Notes under the pieces: model-generated
The model's input: the letters and a program-made list of their open reading frames with translations, nothing else
What the model was told of the DNA's origin: nothing
The model's database searches: none
In this document: positions 59,928-64,000 of the stretch, piece by piece
Layout of the letters: every line of letters begins with the position of its first letter
How positions within the stretch are numbered: position 1 is the stretch's first letter
Translations under genes and position numbers: made by a program
Assembly (NCBI GenBank): GCA_964642315.1
Contig: CAZXOG010000003.1
Coordinates: 91,695 to 155,694, forward strand
Direction of reading: 5' to 3'
DNA: 64,000 bases
DNA from: JAGVDM01 sp964642315
GTDB lineage: Bacteria; Patescibacteriota; Gracilibacteria; Peribacterales; Peribacteraceae

Positions 59928-61457
59928 TCATGGGATGTTTCCGGTGATATTCCCGTATTCCACGGGTGCAAAGCTATCCGTGAATACCGATCCTGCGGCG
60001 ATTTCGCCGCCATCGTCGTACTGCAGCATCCGGGTGATTTCCCGATTGTCGTTGGCTGCCGCGAAGCCCCCGGGCTGCTTGGCGGCCACGATAACAATAT
60101 TCCATGGGTCCGCGCGCGGGGGGATAACGAACGGCCGTACGTATGGGAATACTGCCTGCAGTGTTCGGGTAACCGACTCGAAGAGTTCGCGGTGTGCATT
60201 GTCTGTGCTTGCGACGATGTTCACGATCAATACGCCGTTCGGAGAGAGGATGCGCGCCATCTGCTCGAAAGCTTCCTTCGTGAGGAGGTGGAACGGCATG
60301 CCCTCCGGCGCGTGTGCGTCCAGGTACACGACGTCGTACGTTTCCTTTGTTTCATTCACGTACACTCTGCCGTCAGCGACGATGGATCGTATCCTCGGGT
60401 CCGGTCGGTAGAAGAAATACTCTTCCGCGATGCCGGGCATTGCCGGATCAATTTCCACAACATCGAGTGTGTGGTCGGGGTACCACTGCAGGAAGAACCG
60501 CGGGAAGATATATCCCGCCCCTCCGATGAGCAGCGCACGGCTCAATGACGGGTTGTAGTGTTCTGCCAGGCGGAAGGTCTTGATGTAATCCGGAAAGGGA
60601 ATGTCGCGTAATTCTTCCTCGATGAATGTCGCGGACTGCCAGTCCGCAAGCACTCTGACCCGTTTCCCATCCACCAGTGTTTCCCAGATGAGGGCCCGCC
60701 GGTACGGCGTATTGATATCCGAGAGAACGCGCATCATTTCTCCGGTTGCTTTCGGCTTTGCTCCGTGTGCGAGGACGGCAGTTCCTCCCCACAAGAGGAG
60801 ACCGGCGACTATCCATGGCAACAGCACGCGCCACTGTTTGCGATGCGCGTTTCCGTGTTCTGTGAGGAATGCTGCCGCAATGAGTATTGCGGCTGTTCCC
60901 AGGAGCAAAGTCTGCATGCTGAAGTTCGGGATCAGCCAGAATCCCGCGAGGAACGTGCCAGCGATGCTGCCGAGCGTGGATACTGCATATACGCTTCCGG
61001 CAGCGCGCCCGATTTTCCCTTGGGCGAACATTTGCCGCACTGCGAGTGGCGTGACTGCCCCCAGCACAGTTGTCACTGGCCCGAAGCAGAGGGCCGAGGC
61101 CACGAGCGAGCGCGTGATGACGCGGTCGTAACCAATGAAGCTCATCGGTACCAGGTTGTACGCTGCGGCAAGTGTGCCCGTCATCACGCCCGCTGCGCCC
61201 ATGGTGAGCGGCAGCGCGTGCCGAAACCATCGGCTGTCGGCGATGAGGCCGCCGATTGCGTATCCGATGCTCAGGCACGCGAGTATCACGCCGATGATGC
61301 TGGTCCACACGTAGACCGAGGTGCCGACGTGCGGAGCGAGCATCCGCACGCCGAGCAGCTCAATGAGCATCACGCTTGCACCGGCAACTGCCACTGCGAT
61401 CAGGAGCAGGCATTGGCGCCAGCGTGCGGACGGCTGCTCGGATTCGGGGGGCATCAC
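59928..61457 (-). CDS. Membrane protein fused to spermidine-synthase-like methyltransferase fold
   Basis: A 509-residue protein. Residues 15-235 hold about seven membrane helices (LLIAVAVAGASVMLIELLGVRMLAP, ITRSLVASALCFGPVTTVLGAVTPLAVRQM), with the family's Y..STLGSIAGTFLAGFWLIP segment. Residues 300-460 are the PABS/spermidine-synthase fold: RALLIGGAGYIFPRFFL, LDVVEIDPAMPGIAEEYF, IVADGRVYVNETKETYDVVYLDAHAPEGMPFHLLTKEAF. The aminopropyl-site residues are only partly kept, so polyamine synthesis should not be assumed. It starts seven bases after the Nramp-like gene. Confidence 0.82.
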   Translation of the reverse strand: MMPPESEQPSARWRQCLLLIAVAVAGASVMLIELLGVRMLAPHVGTSVYVWTSIIGVILACLSIGYAIGGLIADSRWFRHALPLTMGAAGVMTGTLAAAYNLVPMSFIGYDRVITRSLVASALCFGPVTTVLGAVTPLAVRQMFAQGKIGRAAGSVYAVSTLGSIAGTFLAGFWLIPNFSMQTLLLGTAAILIAAAFLTEHGNAHRKQWRVLLPWIVAGLLLWGGTAVLAHGAKPKATGEMMRVLSDINTPYRRALIWETLVDGKRVRVLADWQSATFIEEELRDIPFPDYIKTFRLAEHYNPSLSRALLIGGAGYIFPRFFLQWYPDHTLDVVEIDPAMPGIAEEYFFYRPDPRIRSIVADGRVYVNETKETYDVVYLDAHAPEGMPFHLLTKEAFEQMARILSPNGVLIVNIVASTDNAHRELFESVTRTLQAVFPYVRPFVIPPRADPWNIVIVAAKQPGGFAAANDNREITRMLQYDDGGEIAAGSVFTDSFAPVEYGNITGNIP

Positions 61458-61464
61458 GCGTTTT

Positions 61465-62859
61465 TTAGAATTGTTCGAGGATAGTCAGAATGCAGAATAT
61501 CCCAAAGAACCCGAACGTTCCTATGAGCGCCAGATTGCGCCAGAGCGACGGCCGGAGTTCCCGTGCGAGCATCCTGTTATTGAGGAAGAGCAGCAGGCCG
61601 GTGTAACTGAACATCGTGAAGGCATTCAAAATTGCCCCGAGCGTGATGAGCGTGAGTGGCTGGTCGAACCCGAGACTGAACACCCCAATGCCGAAGAGGA
61701 TCTGTGACCACAGAATGATGTAGTACACGCGCGAGACCGGGAATTTCTTCCCCTTACCGAGGAGCAGGAGCGTGTTCTCTGTCATGATGCGGCTCGTTGA
61801 ATCGAGCACGGTAAGTTGCGTGGCACAGAGCATGATTCCCGTTGTTACGAGGAATAGCATGCCGAAGACCGGCAGTGTCCGTGCGCCGATTGCGTTCGCC
61901 TCGAGCACCACGAACCAGATGTTCCCCGCTTCCGTTTTCCCGAATGCCGTCACGTACGCCAGGAGCGAGAGCGTGAGCATCGTGAAGAGGCCGAGCCCCC
62001 AGAAGATGAGCAGGTGTTCGAGGTTTGTTGTCCTCCACCATGCGCGGAACCTCCCTAAGTTCGCCTGCGTGACGGGGAAGGTGTTCCCCGTGAGAGAGAA
62101 GTTCTTCGCTCCTGCTTTCGCCGTAATGACGCTCGTGATTTTGTCGGCGTACTTTCCCATGCCGTAGCCCTTGTCGCGCACGTAGCAGGACTGTGCGAGG
62201 TTGAGGTTCCCTCCGGCTCCGGCGTAGGCGAGCGCGCCGAGGAACTGCCCAATGACGATGCCTGCCGGCAGGAAGGAAAATCCCTTCCCGATGCCTACGA
62301 GCCCCTTGGCGAGTTCCACGAAGTCCTGCGCGCTGGAGAGGTACAGGGTGAGGAGCACGATGATCGGCACGCCGATGCTGATTAAGTACTTCTGCAGCGT
62401 TTCCACGGTCCGGTAGAGCACTTTGCCGATGGAGAGGATGCAGCCAATGAGGAGGAACACGACGATGCCGATGCTGCGCGCGCTCTCGATGCCGAAGAGC
62501 GCCGAGAGGAGCGAAGCGCCGGCGAGCCCGATGCCCGGCCATACCCAGGCAATGAACGTCGACAGGAAGAACCACGCGGGTAGCCACCGCCACATCCTCG
62601 CAAAGCCGACGAAAATGCTCTCCCCGTTCACCAGGGCGTACCGTTCAACCTCCATATTGATGAAGAACTGCATGGTGATACCAATGAGCATCGCCCATAC
62701 CATCCCGAGCCCGTAGTTGCTCGCGAGGTAGGGCCAGAGAATCACCTCGCCGCTCCCGAGGCCGAGCCCCAGGATGATGAAGCTGGGGCCGATCATCCGG
62801 GAGAGCGGGAGGGCGCTTGGCAGGTCCTTCTTTCCGAGGGGTAGGGTTGGTTGCGGCAT
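61465..62859 (-). CDS. Nramp-like divalent metal transporter family protein
   Basis: A 464-residue protein with about eleven membrane helices. The N-terminus MIGPSFIILGLGLGSGEVILWPYLASNYGLGMVW matches the Nramp-related group in which GSGE replaces the classic DPGN. The middle has GQFLGALAYAGAGGNLNLAQSCYVRDKGYGMGKY, where canonical Nramps have the metal-binding MPH motif. Because both metal motifs differ, the substrate is uncertain. TATGCT (62873-62868) ends eight bases before the ATG; a GTG immediately before it adds one residue. Confidence 0.75.
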   Translation of the reverse strand: MPQPTLPLGKKDLPSALPLSRMIGPSFIILGLGLGSGEVILWPYLASNYGLGMVWAMLIGITMQFFINMEVERYALVNGESIFVGFARMWRWLPAWFFLSTFIAWVWPGIGLAGASLLSALFGIESARSIGIVVFLLIGCILSIGKVLYRTVETLQKYLISIGVPIIVLLTLYLSSAQDFVELAKGLVGIGKGFSFLPAGIVIGQFLGALAYAGAGGNLNLAQSCYVRDKGYGMGKYADKITSVITAKAGAKNFSLTGNTFPVTQANLGRFRAWWRTTNLEHLLIFWGLGLFTMLTLSLLAYVTAFGKTEAGNIWFVVLEANAIGARTLPVFGMLFLVTTGIMLCATQLTVLDSTSRIMTENTLLLLGKGKKFPVSRVYYIILWSQILFGIGVFSLGFDQPLTLITLGAILNAFTMFSYTGLLLFLNNRMLARELRPSLWRNLALIGTFGFFGIFCILTILEQF

Positions 62860-62867
62860 CACTGCTC

Positions 62868-62897
62868 AGCATACCCATTGCGTTTCCTTCCGGGCAA
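62868..62897 (-). promoter_or_regulatory. Promoter of the Nramp-like operon
   Basis: TTGCCC (62897-62892), 18 bp, TATGCT (62873-62868) on the minus strand, eight bases before the ATG. Confidence 0.5.
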
Positions 62898-62954
62898 TGC
62901 GGAGTGCGATGTGCTATGCGTGACTCCGTTTCCGCCCTCTGTCACCATGGGCGC

Positions 62955-64000
62955 ATGGCCACCGATTCACAGGAGACAAAACGGACTGTACGCACGTTCG
63001 CCTGGGCATCGTTCCTCCACGATATGGGGGCGGACATGGTATTTTCCGTTTGGCCGCTCTTCCTGCGCAATGTGCTTGGCGCGAGCATGACGGCTGTTGG
63101 CGTGATCGACGGGCTCGGCGATGCCGTTGTCTCGCTTTCGCAGGCGGCATCGGGGTATGCGTCCGACCGGTTGCGCCGCCGAAAAGTTTTCGTGTGGGTT
63201 GGGTATCTTTTCGGCGGTATTGCCCGGCTTGGGTACGTCGTGGCGCAGAGCTGGCCGGTTGCCATTCCGTTCCGCATTCTCGACCGTTCCGGGAAGCTTC
63301 GCGGTGCTCCGCGCGACGCGATTATTGCGGATGTCTCCAATGATGAGAATCGCGGGAAGCACTTTGGCTACCAGCGCGCCATGGATAATCTTGGCGCTGT
63401 CTTCGGTGTTGTTATCGCGTTGCTCCTCGTTGAGACCATCGGATTCCGCATGCTCTTTCTGATTGCGGCAGTGCCATCGTTCATTGCTGTGCTGCTCATT
63501 GTTTTCCGCATTCGCGAGCGCAGGCCGGACGGCGACGGGCTCTTCCGCGGCATCCGGCTCAAGGATCTCTCCCCGAATCTCCGGCTTTTCATCGTTCTCA
63601 ACGGGCTCTTCAACCTCGGGGCATTCAGTTACTCGTTCCTCCTGCTCGCGGCGAGTGATAAGGGGATCGCCACCGGCGCTGTCCCCGTGCTCTACCTCCT
63701 CTTCAATATCGTTGCTGCAGCGGTATCCGCGCCTGCGGGGCGGCTCGTTGATGTGTGGGGCGGCAAGCCGGTGTTCGCGCTTTCGCTCCTTGGATGGGCG
63801 GCTGTTGTTCTCTTGCTCCCGTTCACGCAGTCGCCGGCTGTCGTTGCCATCGCATTCGCATGTTACGGTCTGCACAAGGGTTTTTATGATCCCGTGCAGC
63901 GGGCAATGCTTGCTGCGCTTGCCCCCCGTGAGTTCTCGGGGAGTGTGTTCGGGGGATTCCAGCTCGTTATGGGTGCCGTCAGTCTCCCTGCATCACTCCT
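62955..64000 (+). CDS. Major facilitator superfamily transporter (partial, 3' end outside window)
   Basis: The frame stays open to the window end, giving 348 residues. It starts MATDSQETKRTVRTFAWASFLHDMGADMVFSVWPLF. About nine membrane helices are visible. The conserved loop after helix 2 is SGYASDRLRRRKVFVWVGYLF (MFS motif A-like GxxxDRxGRR). After helix 4, RGAPRDAIIADVSNDENRGK and FGYQRAMDNLGAVFG are typical of a drug/solute-exporter-like group. The substrate is unknown. The start is by best fit to the N-terminal helix; no clear -10 lies right before it. Confidence 0.85.
   Translation, partial: MATDSQETKRTVRTFAWASFLHDMGADMVFSVWPLFLRNVLGASMTAVGVIDGLGDAVVSLSQAASGYASDRLRRRKVFVWVGYLFGGIARLGYVVAQSWPVAIPFRILDRSGKLRGAPRDAIIADVSNDENRGKHFGYQRAMDNLGAVFGVVIALLLVETIGFRMLFLIAAVPSFIAVLLIVFRIRERRPDGDGLFRGIRLKDLSPNLRLFIVLNGLFNLGAFSYSFLLLAASDKGIATGAVPVLYLLFNIVAAAVSAPAGRLVDVWGGKPVFALSLLGWAAVVLLLPFTQSPAVVAIAFACYGLHKGFYDPVQRAMLAALAPREFSGSVFGGFQLVMGAVSLPASL

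Noticed and set aside
1..64000. CRISPR arrays, IS elements, prophage, rRNA
   Set aside because: No direct-repeat arrays, transposase or integrase genes, or rRNA-like stretches were seen on either strand.

Overview
The window looks like a chromosomal segment of a Candidate Phyla Radiation (Patescibacteria) bacterium, most plausibly a Peregrinibacteria/Peribacteria relative. This is inferred from gene content, not from a marker phylogeny. The DNA is GC-rich by eye, TGA is a normal stop codon, and genes are packed with tiny or negative gaps. No stretch over 300 bases lacks a gene. I see no tRNA, rRNA, CRISPR array, insertion sequence or prophage.

Layout. 1-2025: 2-oxoacid:ferredoxin oxidoreductase KorA (cut by the window start) and KorB. 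2027-9854: small unknown genes, an RDD membrane protein, a family 2 glycosyltransferase, trmD, a DUF167 protein, a DsbA-like lipoprotein, a TagA/WecG-type glycosyltransferase, gpmA and wecB. 9861-11216: an O-antigen ligase-like protein. 12140-22971: guaA, an ECF sigma/FecR-type anti-sigma pair, efp, gatB, a short sigma-like ORF overlapping def, a DnaQ-like exonuclease, nth and a DipZ-like redox protein. 22982-27737: pyrK, pyrD, an orphan branched-chain amino acid binding lipoprotein and pyrG. 27809-30289: an 826-residue protein ending in a LOG-like domain. 30505-34924: small envelope proteins, a PH-domain protein, proS, a PAP2-like protein and a RecB/Cas4-like nuclease. 34968-43148: three large proteins of unknown function behind the best promoter in the window. 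43259-45303: thyA, folA and a small HExxH protein. 45292-48438: a SecD that carries a parvulin domain, preceded by a SecD-like lipoprotein. 48500-54281: nucleotidyltransferase, a sugar-transferase N-half, a lethal-factor-like secreted protease, a RumA-type rRNA methyltransferase, rlmH and an unknown membrane protein. 54278-59756: a four-gene alpha-glucan operon (GT4/5, GH57, GH15, ROK kinase). 59928-64000: a spermidine-synthase-like membrane protein, an Nramp-like transporter and an MFS transporter cut by the window end.

Common threads. Many genes handle envelope and glycan work (wecB, TagA, ligase, glycosyltransferases, NTP-transferase, SecD, lipoproteins). Others form a nucleotide set (guaA, pyrD/K, pyrG, thyA/folA). 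About 26 genes have a -10-like hexamer (TATACT, TACACT, TATGCT, CATACT) ending only 6 to 9 bases before the start codon. Ten of these also have a plausible -35 at 16 to 18 bp, and no Shine-Dalgarno is visible. This suggests that leaderless mRNAs are the rule here, while genes inside operons (pyrK, the ROK kinase) do carry SD-like sequences. The pattern also fixes many start codons.

Most unusual items: the SecD-parvulin fusion with its SecD-like lipoprotein partner, the three-gene operon of giant proteins, the leaderless promoter pattern, a 29-base promoter shared by pyrD and the binding-protein gene, and a two-copy intergenic hairpin repeat.
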